From the NCBI GenBank assembly GCA_025449775.1, contig JANWIS010000010.1, positions 1 to 20,510 on the forward strand: a stretch of DNA of 20,510 bases. The letters run 5' to 3'. The notes under the pieces are model-generated. The model worked only from the letters and a program-made list of their open reading frames with translations, did no database searches and was not told where the DNA came from. Position numbers and translations under genes: made by a program. Each line of letters starts with the position of its first letter. The stretch's first letter is position 1. The DNA comes from Ignavibacteriaceae bacterium. GTDB lineage: Bacteria > Bacteroidota > Ignavibacteria > Ignavibacteriales > Ignavibacteriaceae. Below, piece after piece: positions 1 to 8,552 of this stretch.

Positions 1-2475
1 GAAATATGTCTGAGTTTTTCCGATGTCAACCAGAATGAAAGTTTTTACAAGTTGAGTTTTGATAATGGGCTAACCTGGAGTGTTAATCCATTTGATTTTC
101 CGGGAATAGCAGGTTACCAGATAAAAAATCTTTCAATTAATTCTATTGGTGATGATACACTTTTTGCTGTCTTTGAAAGAGATGCTTCAGAATTTTCCGG
201 AGTTTGTGCAAGAGTGAGTACAGATTACGGTCTTAATTGGTTAGGTGTTTCATTTATTGCCGATGAAATATTTCATGAGCAAATGCCCGATGTATCAATC
301 TTAAAAAATGGAAATATTGTTGTTGCATATGTACGGGATAATGTAAGTGTTTCAACAGACTATGGTGATAATGATGTTTACTTTATAACAAGCACTAATA
401 ATGGATATTCCTGGTTACCGGAAAATAAATTCACAAAATATGTTGGTGAAGATATCAACATCAATCTCTCATCGTACCAAAATAAAACTTTTATAACTTT
501 TGCTACTGAAAGATTCTCGCCAAGTATGCCGTTTGATATTTCCTTCCAGGTTCTTTATGGAATTTTAAACGAATCAGCCGATAAATATACTCCGCCAAAA
601 GTTTATGAAACATACGCACCACCGGAGTTAATTGATTTTGATAAAAAGGAATTTGTTTACCAGGCAAAGATAGTTGATGATGAAGCAGTACATAAGGTGA
701 TAGGTATAATGGAAGATTCTATTTATACTGGTGAAATGTTTGATGACGGTTTGCATAATGATGGTGAAGCTAATGATTCAATATTCGGAAATGTTTTTCC
801 GTTTGCTTTAACAAGTTTATTAAATCAATATAGCTTTGATGTTAATAAAATTAATTTGCCCATGAACAACTCAGGTATTTTAGCAGATGTTAATGTGTCT
901 TATGAACAGGCGAGTGCTATCCTGGTGTTTGACGATAAAAATAGTAAAAGCATGTATGAAAGTGATTTTCAATTTGGCGGCACTGGTTCTCAAGGGATGT
1001 ATGAAGAAGGTTTATTCCTATTCTCGGCTGGGTTTTTTCTATCAGGCTACACTAATGGATCACTTTGGTCAAATGCAGCAGCAACCGCATCTTTAGTACA
1101 AGATTATTTACCCGGAACTGTAAACTCAAACCCCGTTGATCCGCTTTTCAATATTTATATAATTAATAAAAACGATATTCCTTTCGGTTCAACATGGCAA
1201 ATATGGAAAGACGCAGTTATGCTTGGTGCAGAATTTTATGACGGTGATGACGATGGAAATTATAACCCCGTTGATAAAAACTACAACGGTACTTGGGATT
1301 CAAACGAAGATATGCCTTTGCTTTTAGGCGATCTGACTGCGTGGTGTGTTTATAATGATGGTCTTCCTGCAGAACAAAGAAGATGGCTATCCGAGCCGCA
1401 GGGAATTGAAATAAGACAAACATTGTTTGCAATAGATCAGCCTGAGCTGGAGAATGTTATTTTCTTAAAATATTCCATCTTGAACACAGGCTCAGTCGCT
1501 GAAGTTATGGATTCAGTTTTCTTTGCTGCATGGGAAGATGCTGACCTTGGAGATTATAATGATGATGTTGTTGGATGTGATACTATTTTAAATGCAGGGT
1601 ATTTTTACAATAATGATTCGGATTACGTTTATGGTGACAACTGTCCATCTTTCTTTACTTCTTTATTGCAAGGACCAATCATTAATACTGGTGATCCAAC
1701 GGACACAGCAAAAAATAATTTGGGATATTTAATTGGAAGCGATTTGTTTACAGGCGCAAAAAACCTTGAAATGACTACGTCTACATTTATGTTGAACAGT
1801 ACTCCTGCTTTAGGTGAGCCCAACAGTGTAATTCAGGCGAGACATTATTTGATAGGTAAAGAGCGGTTTGGAGAATACCCTGATCCATGCACTTTTCAAT
1901 TTTGTGAAGTAAGAGGTGGAATAAATTGTAATGAAATTAATCCTACGTTTTGGGCTTCCGGAGATCCGGTTACTAATGTTGGCTGGATAGATATCATGAA
2001 CCGTGACCACAGAAATTTAGTTAGCACAGGTCCATTCACTTTGGGGAAAAATAAACCGCAGGATATTATCTTCGCTTATGTAATAGGAAGAGGAACAGAT
2101 CACTTTAACTCGATTACAGTTGCAAGAGAAAATGTGCAGAGAGCAATACTGGAATACGAAAATAATTTTTCTTCTATGACGTACTCTCCACCGGCACCTA
2201 CAAATCCTGTAACGAGTTATTTTCTTTTTCAGAACTATCCCAATCCTTTTAATCCAACAACAACAATCAGGTATGAACTCACACAAGATGGAGTAGTTGC
2301 ATTGGAACTGTTTGACATTCTCGGACAAAAAGTAAAAACATTAGTCAATGAGTTTCAACAGGCAGACAGATACGAAGTGCAATTCGATGCAACAGGCATT
2401 GCAAGCGGAGTTTACATTTATCAGATGAGAGTGAATGAATTCATCACAAGTAAAAAGATGGTGTTGATTAGATAA
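1..2475 (+). CDS. Secreted protein with T9SS type A C-terminal sorting domain (5'-truncated)
   Basis: The reading frame is open from base 1, so the gene begins upstream of the window. A TTG at 52 would give a shorter product but has no convincing ribosome site and lies inside continuous coding sequence. The 824 visible residues start with sialidase/BNR-like beta-strand repeats (SFDNGLTWS, STDYGLNW, STNNGYSW). A central region has an Asp-rich, calcium-site-like stretch near residue 414 (DGDDDGNYNPVDKN). The last ~85 residues (from about 738) form a Por/T9SS sorting domain: QNYPNPFNPTTTIRYEL, LFDILGQKVKTL, GVYIYQMR and a basic end. Family knowledge says this domain sends the protein through the type IX system and is removed at the cell surface. 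The substrate or role is not recognisable; a surface or extracellular protein is inferred. No T9SS machinery gene is in the window. Confidence 0.88.
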   Translation, partial: EICLSFSDVNQNESFYKLSFDNGLTWSVNPFDFPGIAGYQIKNLSINSIGDDTLFAVFERDASEFSGVCARVSTDYGLNWLGVSFIADEIFHEQMPDVSILKNGNIVVAYVRDNVSVSTDYGDNDVYFITSTNNGYSWLPENKFTKYVGEDININLSSYQNKTFITFATERFSPSMPFDISFQVLYGILNESADKYTPPKVYETYAPPELIDFDKKEFVYQAKIVDDEAVHKVIGIMEDSIYTGEMFDDGLHNDGEANDSIFGNVFPFALTSLLNQYSFDVNKINLPMNNSGILADVNVSYEQASAILVFDDKNSKSMYESDFQFGGTGSQGMYEEGLFLFSAGFFLSGYTNGSLWSNAAATASLVQDYLPGTVNSNPVDPLFNIYIINKNDIPFGSTWQIWKDAVMLGAEFYDGDDDGNYNPVDKNYNGTWDSNEDMPLLLGDLTAWCVYNDGLPAEQRRWLSEPQGIEIRQTLFAIDQPELENVIFLKYSILNTGSVAEVMDSVFFAAWEDADLGDYNDDVVGCDTILNAGYFYNNDSDYVYGDNCPSFFTSLLQGPIINTGDPTDTAKNNLGYLIGSDLFTGAKNLEMTTSTFMLNSTPALGEPNSVIQARHYLIGKERFGEYPDPCTFQFCEVRGGINCNEINPTFWASGDPVTNVGWIDIMNRDHRNLVSTGPFTLGKNKPQDIIFAYVIGRGTDHFNSITVARENVQRAILEYENNFSSMTYSPPAPTNPVTSYFLFQNYPNPFNPTTTIRYELTQDGVVALELFDILGQKVKTLVNEFQQADRYEVQFDATGIASGVYIYQMRVNEFITSKKMVLIR

Positions 2476-2580
2476 CAATTTTCATACGCTTATCAAATGT
2501 TGAGTCCCACTATTCGGGCTTTCTAACCTCTACGTTTATACTTATTTTAACCTCTGATTTTTGCAACAATCGGGTAAAAA
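2476..2580 (+). other. Intergenic region upstream of the rfaE1-tamB-rnr operon
   Basis: This 105-bp gap must hold the end of the secreted-protein transcript and probably the start of the envelope operon. A short imperfect hairpin (AGTCC at 2503-2507 with GGGCT at 2516-2520, one G-T pair) is followed by only a weak pyrimidine tract, so it is a poor terminator. GATTTTTG at 2556-2563 differs from the TAnnTTTG -7 consensus in its first base, but no TTG element lies about 20 bp upstream. I cannot assign a confident promoter or terminator. Confidence 0.3.
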
Positions 2581-3576
2581 ATGGTTGATATTTCAAAAAA
2601 AAGACTGGATGAATTAAAAAAAGGCTTTGATGGAAAAAGAATTGCAGTAATCGGTGATATGATGCTTGATGGCTATTTCTGGGGAGATGTTAAAAGACTA
2701 TCTCCCGAAGCTCCTGTTCCTGTTCTTGAAGTTGAGGATGAATTTTTTCGTTTCGGCGGTGCAGCAAATGTTGCTCTAAATATTCTTACTCTCGGCGGAG
2801 TTCCGGTTCCGGTCGGAATAATTGGAAAAGATAATTATGGAAATATCTTCTCTTCATTGTTAAGTGAAAAGAAAATTGAAGAAAAAGGTATTATAGTTGA
2901 TGATGAAAGACCGACAACAACTAAAACCCGGGTGATTGCAAACAATCAGCACGTTGTAAGGATCGATAAGGAGAGCAAAGCTCCCATCAGTAAAAAAATT
3001 GAAGAGAAGCTTTCAATATTTATTGCATCAGCAATCGATAGCCTTGATGGAATAATACTTCAGGATTATAACAAAGGAATTTTAACTCCTTCATTCATTT
3101 CTAAAATTGTTTCGATTGCGAATAAAAAAAATATTCTCATCACAGTTGACCCGAAGTTTGATAATTTTTTTGAATACAAAAATGTAACTGTCTTCAAACC
3201 AAACCGTAAAGAAACCGAAGCTGTTCTTGGACTAAGAATAAAAACCGATAAAGATATTTCATCAGCCGGCAAAGAGCTTCTTCATAAATTAAATTCGGAT
3301 TATATTCTGCTTACTTTAGGCGAGGAAGGAATTGCAGTTTTTGAAAAAGGTGATAAAGAAAAACGGATGCCGACCAAAGCCAGGAAAGTTGCAGATGTTT
3401 CAGGTGCCGGTGATACAGTAATTTCAACTTTAACTATCGGACTGGCTGCCGGTGCAGATATTTATGAATCGTCAGTTCTTGCAAACTATGCGGCTGGAAT
3501 TGTTTGCGGTGAAGTTGGCATTGTTCCCATAGAAAAAGAAAGGCTCTTCGAAACAGTTTCAAAAGATAATTTATGA
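2581..3576 (+). CDS. rfaE1: D-glycero-beta-D-manno-heptose-7-phosphate kinase (RfaE domain I, HldA-type)
   Basis: This is a PfkB/ribokinase-family sugar kinase of 331 residues. It should phosphorylate D-glycero-beta-D-manno-heptose 7-phosphate at C1 using ATP, in the cytoplasm, on the route to ADP-heptose for the LPS inner core. Visible motifs are GDMMLDGYFWGDVKRLSPEA near residue 22 (typical of RfaE1), the GGAANVALN sugar-binding segment, and DVSGAGDT at 272-279, where D278 is the expected catalytic base. The length fits a stand-alone kinase rather than the ~475-residue fused HldE. The next gene, overlapping by 4 nt (ATGA), supplies the adenylyltransferase half. The ATG at 2581 has only a weak purine tract upstream. 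Heptose isomerase (gmhA) and phosphatase (gmhB) genes are not in the window. Confidence 0.93.
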   Translation: MVDISKKRLDELKKGFDGKRIAVIGDMMLDGYFWGDVKRLSPEAPVPVLEVEDEFFRFGGAANVALNILTLGGVPVPVGIIGKDNYGNIFSSLLSEKKIEEKGIIVDDERPTTTKTRVIANNQHVVRIDKESKAPISKKIEEKLSIFIASAIDSLDGIILQDYNKGILTPSFISKIVSIANKKNILITVDPKFDNFFEYKNVTVFKPNRKETEAVLGLRIKTDKDISSAGKELLHKLNSDYILLTLGEEGIAVFEKGDKEKRMPTKARKVADVSGAGDTVISTLTIGLAAGADIYESSVLANYAAGIVCGEVGIVPIEKERLFETVSKDNL

Positions 3577-4052
3577 ACACTTCAATTTCTCTTCCCGAAT
3601 TGAAGAGCATCCGATCCGGACTTAAATCTGACAATAAAAAAGTTGTATTTACCAACGGTGTTTTTGACCTGATTCATTCCGGTCATATCGACTATCTTTC
3701 AAAAGCAAAAAAACTTGGCGATGTGCTTATTGTCGGCTTGAATACTGATGAATCAGTTACAAGAATTAAAGGGATCAAAAGACCGATTTTAAAACAAGCT
3801 GAAAGAGCATTCATTATTTCCAATCTTAAACCGGTTGACTATGTAATATTTTTTAATGAAGACACACCTGAAAAACTAATATCGGAACTTATTCCTGATA
3901 TTTTAGTTAAAGGTGCTGACTGGGCTATGGATAAAATTGTTGGCAAAGAAATTGTTGAAAAGAATGGCGGTGAAGTTAAGAATATAGAATTTGTAAATGG
4001 CAACTCCACCTCTAAGATCATCGACTTGATAGTAAAAAGATATTCAAAGTAA
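3573..4052 (+). CDS. rfaE2: D-glycero-beta-D-manno-heptose 1-phosphate adenylyltransferase (RfaE domain II, HldC-type)
   Basis: This 159-residue protein is a nucleotidyltransferase of the cytidylyltransferase-like superfamily. It should join AMP from ATP to heptose 1-phosphate, giving ADP-heptose. Residues 27-38 read TNGVFDLIHSGH, the GxFDxxHxGH nucleotide-binding signature. The C-terminal STSKII segment near residue 147 corresponds to the conserved ISSTxII motif. Between them lies the family-typical GLNTDESV...KRPI...ER block. The start codon overlaps the rfaE1 stop in ATGA, which suggests translational coupling and matched amounts of kinase and transferase. In many proteobacteria the two activities are fused in HldE; here they are separate neighbouring genes, as in several other phyla. 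Use of ATP rather than another nucleotide is assumed from the family. Confidence 0.93.
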   Translation: MNTSISLPELKSIRSGLKSDNKKVVFTNGVFDLIHSGHIDYLSKAKKLGDVLIVGLNTDESVTRIKGIKRPILKQAERAFIISNLKPVDYVIFFNEDTPEKLISELIPDILVKGADWAMDKIVGKEIVEKNGGEVKNIEFVNGNSTSKIIDLIVKRYSK

Positions 4053-4064
4053 GCGTGCTGAAAA

Positions 4065-7000
4065 ATGTTTTTCAGAAGAAAACCAAAAATAAAACGTCCT
4101 CTGTACCGTCGGATAATAAATTATTTTATCGGTGTAACAGTAAGTTTGGTAGTTATTGTTATGATTGGTTTTGCTTACACTCAAACCTCATCATTCAGAA
4201 ACTGGCTTAAAGATTTTATAGTTGAAGAAGTTAATTCATCTACGAGCGGAGATCTATCGATAGCACGGATCGATGGGACTATTTTCACTTCACTGATATT
4301 ATCAAAAACAATTTATACATTCGATGAGGATACTCTTTTTTCGGCTGATAAAATTGAAGTAAAATTCAGTCCACTGAGGATTTTTTTAAAGTCAATCTAT
4401 TTCAGGAAGCTTGAAATTGAGAATGCAAAAATTTCTCTTCTTAAAGATGAAAACGGTGAGCTGAATATTTCTAAATTAACTTCACCTTCTGTTGTGGAAG
4501 AAGTTGAAGATACAGTATCGACATCTGAACCATTCAGTTGGCAGATAGATGTTGCCGAGCTGCGGATGAAGAATATTGATTTTAAACATCAATCTGTGAA
4601 CAACAAGAACAGTACTGCATATTATCCCCAGCCTGAAATGGATGATTTCAGAGTTGAAGATATGAATCTTTCTCTTTCTGCTTCAATCGATATTGAATCA
4701 AATGAATATTCGCTTCAACTCTCCGAATTAAGTTTAAAACCAAATCTTGCCGGCTTCAAATTAATTAATCTGTCCGGAAATTTTATTCTTTTGAATGATG
4801 TTGCTGGGGTAACTGATCTGAAAATTGATACCGAAAGATCGAACATTTCTGTAAATGGAGTGGTATCTGATTTTTCTCCTTTCAGCGATGAAGAGTTCGA
4901 TCTGCAGAATTCTCCTGTTAAAATAGAAATGGATGCAATTGATTTTAATTTTGATGACCTGACAAATTTTATTGAAGGCACAGATTTACTTCGCGGAAGT
5001 ATGGAAACTCACGTTCAGGCTGAAGGAACTTTTAACGATCTCGAGTTAAAGAATCTTGAAGTGGAATTCAATGAAACAAGACTTCAAGCAGAAGGCAGAC
5101 TTCAGAATGTACTTGATGGTGAGAAAATGAAAATTTATGCTCAGTTCAAAAACTCGGTTGTAAACCAGGATGATGTAAAAAATCTTCTTCATAAAATTAA
5201 TATACCGGTATATAAGGATTATGGATTGTTGCAATTCGACTCTCTGTACTTTGATGGTCAACCATTAAAATTTAAATCGGGACTGGTGTTAAGAACTTTG
5301 AAAGGAAATATTTCGAGCGATATTGTTATGGATCTTTCCGGGGAAGAAATAATTTACGATTTCACTCTTGATACAAAGAATTTAAATCTTAAACCTATTG
5401 CAGGAGTGGATACAGACCTGAATCTGATTGGCAGTCTGACCGGTAAAGGATTTTCTCCGCAATCACTTGAAACTTCTGTTCATTTAGATGCTGTGAGTTC
5501 AATAATCGGTGATATTTCATTCGATGATTTCAGTATTACTGCTGAAGGATCGGAAGGATTTATAAACACGCAAATTTTATTTTCATCTCTTCAGACAAAG
5601 GGAAAATTAAACTCCGATTTTGATTTTACCGACTCGGCTAGCACAAAATATAATTTCAATATTGCACTAAATGGTTTTAATATCAGTGACATAATGAAAG
5701 AAAGCGGACTTAAATCTGAAATTAATATTTCTTTGAAAGGAGATGGAGAAAATTTTGATCAGGATAAGCTGAACTTGTTTGCAGTGATTGAAATAGATAG
5801 TTCAAAGATCAATGATATTTTGATCGACAGCACAACTCTCATTGCAGACATACGAAGCGATGAAGAAAATCGTATTATCAATATAGTTTCTGATCTTGCT
5901 GACCTCACCATAACCGGTAAATATACTCTTCTGGAGATTGCAGATGTATTCACAAGTAAAGCAAGTATGCTTTCAACATCAATAAAAAATAAAATTGAAC
6001 AAATTCAGCTTCCGGATTTTAACGGTTCGCAAAATGAATTATTAGTGACTGAAACTTTCGAGGAAGAGGAGTCGATTACAAACAGAGATATAGATGCAGA
6101 TTACCTGCTTGAACTTAAATCGTTTGAGCTGTTATCTCTTTTCCTTGGTAATTCGGAAATTCAGGTTGACGGAGAAATAACAGGAAAAATATTTTCTTCG
6201 GGTGACAGAATTTCGGTGACTCTTGAAAGTGAAATTGAACAGATGAGATACTGGGATGGACTTGAATTATTTTATCTCTACGATTTCAAATTATCTTTAA
6301 TGATGGATGATCGAATTTCGGTTTCAACATTTGATGATCTAAAAGCTGATATTAATATTGAAGCGGGCAGAATTTTTATCGGAAGTGACATTGAGAACTT
6401 CAGTTTTAAGATGAACCTTGACCAGAAACGTGCAAACATTGATTTCAGAACCAAGTATGATGAATTCTCTGCAATAGATTTATCCGGCTCATTTTATGTG
6501 AATGATGATATATTGGAAATACTTTTCGACAAAGTTTTATTAAAGCACAAGGATTTTGATCTTCAGAATTCAGGTGATGTGGATTTCAGCTACTCACATG
6601 ATAATTTTAAATTCAACTCATTCACTTTAGTTCATAACGGTGGAAAGATTGATCTCAGCGGAGATCTATCCTTGAAGAATAATGAAAACCTCACGCTTAA
6701 AATAAGCAGGTTTGGTGTAAAAGATTTAGCGGTTAACATGTTTGATATTCCATTTGATAAATCTTTCGACGGAGAACTTAATTTAAATTTATTTTTGTAT
6801 GGAACTGCAGAGAATCCAACAGTCGATCTTAACTATACACTTGATAGTATAAAAGTTCAAAACCAGTTTCTCGGTTCAATAGAAAGCACTGTTCAGTATT
6901 CTAATAAGCTTCTTAGTGTTGATACCCGTTTTTACGAAACAGAAGATCTTAAGACGAGAAACAGCCTGGGTTTAAGCGGAAGTATGCCTGTTGATCTTTC

Positions 7001-8552
7001 ATTTTATTCGAAAGAAAGATTTACTAATGGAAAACTGGTTGACCTCACTTTTTTTGCTGACAATTTTGATCTTCGTTTTATGTCAGGATTCATTTCAGGA
7101 ATTAAAAACCTCAAGGGTCAGTTGAATGGAGAAGTGAGGTTGAATGGTCAATATGAAAACCTGCAATCATCAGGAGAATTATCAATTGAGAATTCTTCAT
7201 TTGTACTCGAAGCAGTAAACCTCACGTACTTATTGGATGCAAAGATTAATTTTGAAGATAACAGAATAATTCTTTCCAGACTTAATCTTAAAAATGAACC
7301 GAAAATTAAAGGTGGTGGTTTACTGACTGCATACGGCGACGCTATTCATGATAATTTCGACATAACAAATGTTGAACTGCATGCTTCAGGTGAAATTAAA
7401 TTGCTCGATGAAAGGTCAAAAGCAGCGAATCCAAGTTTGTTCGGAGATTTGGTAATAAAAACCAGGAAGGACATAATTTTTAGTTCAACAAAAGAAAGAA
7501 GTTACTTAGCTGCTGATTTAATTTTAAAAAGAGGTGCAAGCCTAACTTATTCTCCAACTCAATCTGCTTTTACTAATGAAAATGATAAGTTCACTTATGT
7601 TTTTAGGTCAATGCGTGATGAGGATTTATCGAAAAAGGAAATTGACAGTCTAATTACTATGGCAGAAGCTACAAAAGAAAAGTTAGAGGCAGAATCAAAA
7701 ATTCCGTTTGATCTCAATCTTAAAATTGAAGTAGAAAGAGAAGCCAAGATGGTTTTCGTTCTGTCAAGAGAATTTAAGCAAAACCTGACTGCTTACCTTG
7801 GCGGAAATTTTGAATATTCAGTAATCGATAATGTACCTTATGCTCGCGGTGAGTTGAAACTGCTCGATGGTTCGAAGCTGGATTTTATAAAAACATTTCA
7901 GGCTGAAGGAAACGTTGAATTTCTTGATGAGCTTGATAATCCGTACGTAAATGTGACAGCAACTTACGAAAGTTATTACAGTCCGGACACGCTGAACACA
8001 GGTTCAAACGAATACGATGTTCAGGTCAGGATAAAGCTGGAGGGCCCAGCTCGTAGCCTGACAACTAATTTTTTACAGGATGAAGGCAACATTGAAATTT
8101 ATAAAAGAAGAAAAAACTATGGCCAGTTTGAACTCGATCCGAGCAAAACTTCTTCGGATGCAATGTTCTTTATAATTGTTAATAAATTTCCTGAAGATGC
8201 ATCACTGCAGGAATCAAATCTTGCTGTTTCTACTGCAGCTTCACTTGCAGGCTCAATTGTTGGCAACGTGCTTAATGAAAAACTTGGTGATGTTGTACGT
8301 AGCGTAAATGTTCAACAGGTAGGAAGTGAAACAAAATTCAGCCTGATCGGTAAAGTGGAAGAGTTCAGATATGAAATAGGAGGAACATCACAGGTGTTTC
8401 AGGATTTTAGCAGAGCGAATGTAAAAATAGAGCATCCATTATTTTTCCAGAACTTTATTATAAAGTTTGACAGGAAAGAACCTTCATATCAATCTGCAAC
8501 ATACAGTGAAATGATTAATGAGCTCGGATTGAAATATAGTTTTGTATTCTGA
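4065..8552 (+). CDS. tamB: Translocation/assembly module protein TamB (DUF490 family)
   Basis: This 1495-residue protein has a basic N-terminus (FFRRKPKIKRPLYRR), one membrane helix at about 18-38, and then a very long run of short amphipathic beta-strands with AsmA-like character. The C-terminal ~350 residues look like the TamB domain, ending NELGLKYSFVF with a terminal aromatic as in the family. Known members span the periplasm as a hydrophobic beta-groove, are anchored in the inner membrane and touch an Omp85-type barrel. They act in outer-membrane protein assembly and phospholipid traffic. The gene starts 12 nt after rfaE2 and its TGA shares one base with the next ATG. It is somewhat longer than the E. 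coli protein (about 1260 residues). No separate tamA with POTRA domains is nearby; a barrel protein lies two genes downstream in the same operon. Confidence 0.9.
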   Translation: MFFRRKPKIKRPLYRRIINYFIGVTVSLVVIVMIGFAYTQTSSFRNWLKDFIVEEVNSSTSGDLSIARIDGTIFTSLILSKTIYTFDEDTLFSADKIEVKFSPLRIFLKSIYFRKLEIENAKISLLKDENGELNISKLTSPSVVEEVEDTVSTSEPFSWQIDVAELRMKNIDFKHQSVNNKNSTAYYPQPEMDDFRVEDMNLSLSASIDIESNEYSLQLSELSLKPNLAGFKLINLSGNFILLNDVAGVTDLKIDTERSNISVNGVVSDFSPFSDEEFDLQNSPVKIEMDAIDFNFDDLTNFIEGTDLLRGSMETHVQAEGTFNDLELKNLEVEFNETRLQAEGRLQNVLDGEKMKIYAQFKNSVVNQDDVKNLLHKINIPVYKDYGLLQFDSLYFDGQPLKFKSGLVLRTLKGNISSDIVMDLSGEEIIYDFTLDTKNLNLKPIAGVDTDLNLIGSLTGKGFSPQSLETSVHLDAVSSIIGDISFDDFSITAEGSEGFINTQILFSSLQTKGKLNSDFDFTDSASTKYNFNIALNGFNISDIMKESGLKSEINISLKGDGENFDQDKLNLFAVIEIDSSKINDILIDSTTLIADIRSDEENRIINIVSDLADLTITGKYTLLEIADVFTSKASMLSTSIKNKIEQIQLPDFNGSQNELLVTETFEEEESITNRDIDADYLLELKSFELLSLFLGNSEIQVDGEITGKIFSSGDRISVTLESEIEQMRYWDGLELFYLYDFKLSLMMDDRISVSTFDDLKADINIEAGRIFIGSDIENFSFKMNLDQKRANIDFRTKYDEFSAIDLSGSFYVNDDILEILFDKVLLKHKDFDLQNSGDVDFSYSHDNFKFNSFTLVHNGGKIDLSGDLSLKNNENLTLKISRFGVKDLAVNMFDIPFDKSFDGELNLNLFLYGTAENPTVDLNYTLDSIKVQNQFLGSIESTVQYSNKLLSVDTRFYETEDLKTRNSLGLSGSMPVDLSFYSKERFTNGKLVDLTFFADNFDLRFMSGFISGIKNLKGQLNGEVRLNGQYENLQSSGELSIENSSFVLEAVNLTYLLDAKINFEDNRIILSRLNLKNEPKIKGGGLLTAYGDAIHDNFDITNVELHASGEIKLLDERSKAANPSLFGDLVIKTRKDIIFSSTKERSYLAADLILKRGASLTYSPTQSAFTNENDKFTYVFRSMRDEDLSKKEIDSLITMAEATKEKLEAESKIPFDLNLKIEVEREAKMVFVLSREFKQNLTAYLGGNFEYSVIDNVPYARGELKLLDGSKLDFIKTFQAEGNVEFLDELDNPYVNVTATYESYYSPDTLNTGSNEYDVQVRIKLEGPARSLTTNFLQDEGNIEIYKRRKNYGQFELDPSKTSSDAMFFIIVNKFPEDASLQESNLAVSTAASLAGSIVGNVLNEKLGDVVRSVNVQQVGSETKFSLIGKVEEFRYEIGGTSQVFQDFSRANVKIEHPLFFQNFIIKFDRKEPSYQSATYSEMINELGLKYSFVF

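Noticed and set aside
2017..2328. Minus-strand open frame of 103 codons
   Set aside because: It lies wholly within the T9SS protein gene, has Cys/Arg-rich non-protein-like composition and no ribosome site.
52..2475. TTG at 52 as the true start of the secreted protein
   Set aside because: The frame stays open to base 1 with coherent coding sequence (ending NESFYK before the TTG), and there is no ribosome site or signal peptide after it.
2503..2520. Hairpin after the secreted-protein gene as a terminator
   Set aside because: Only five pairs including one G-T, and no T-run follows.
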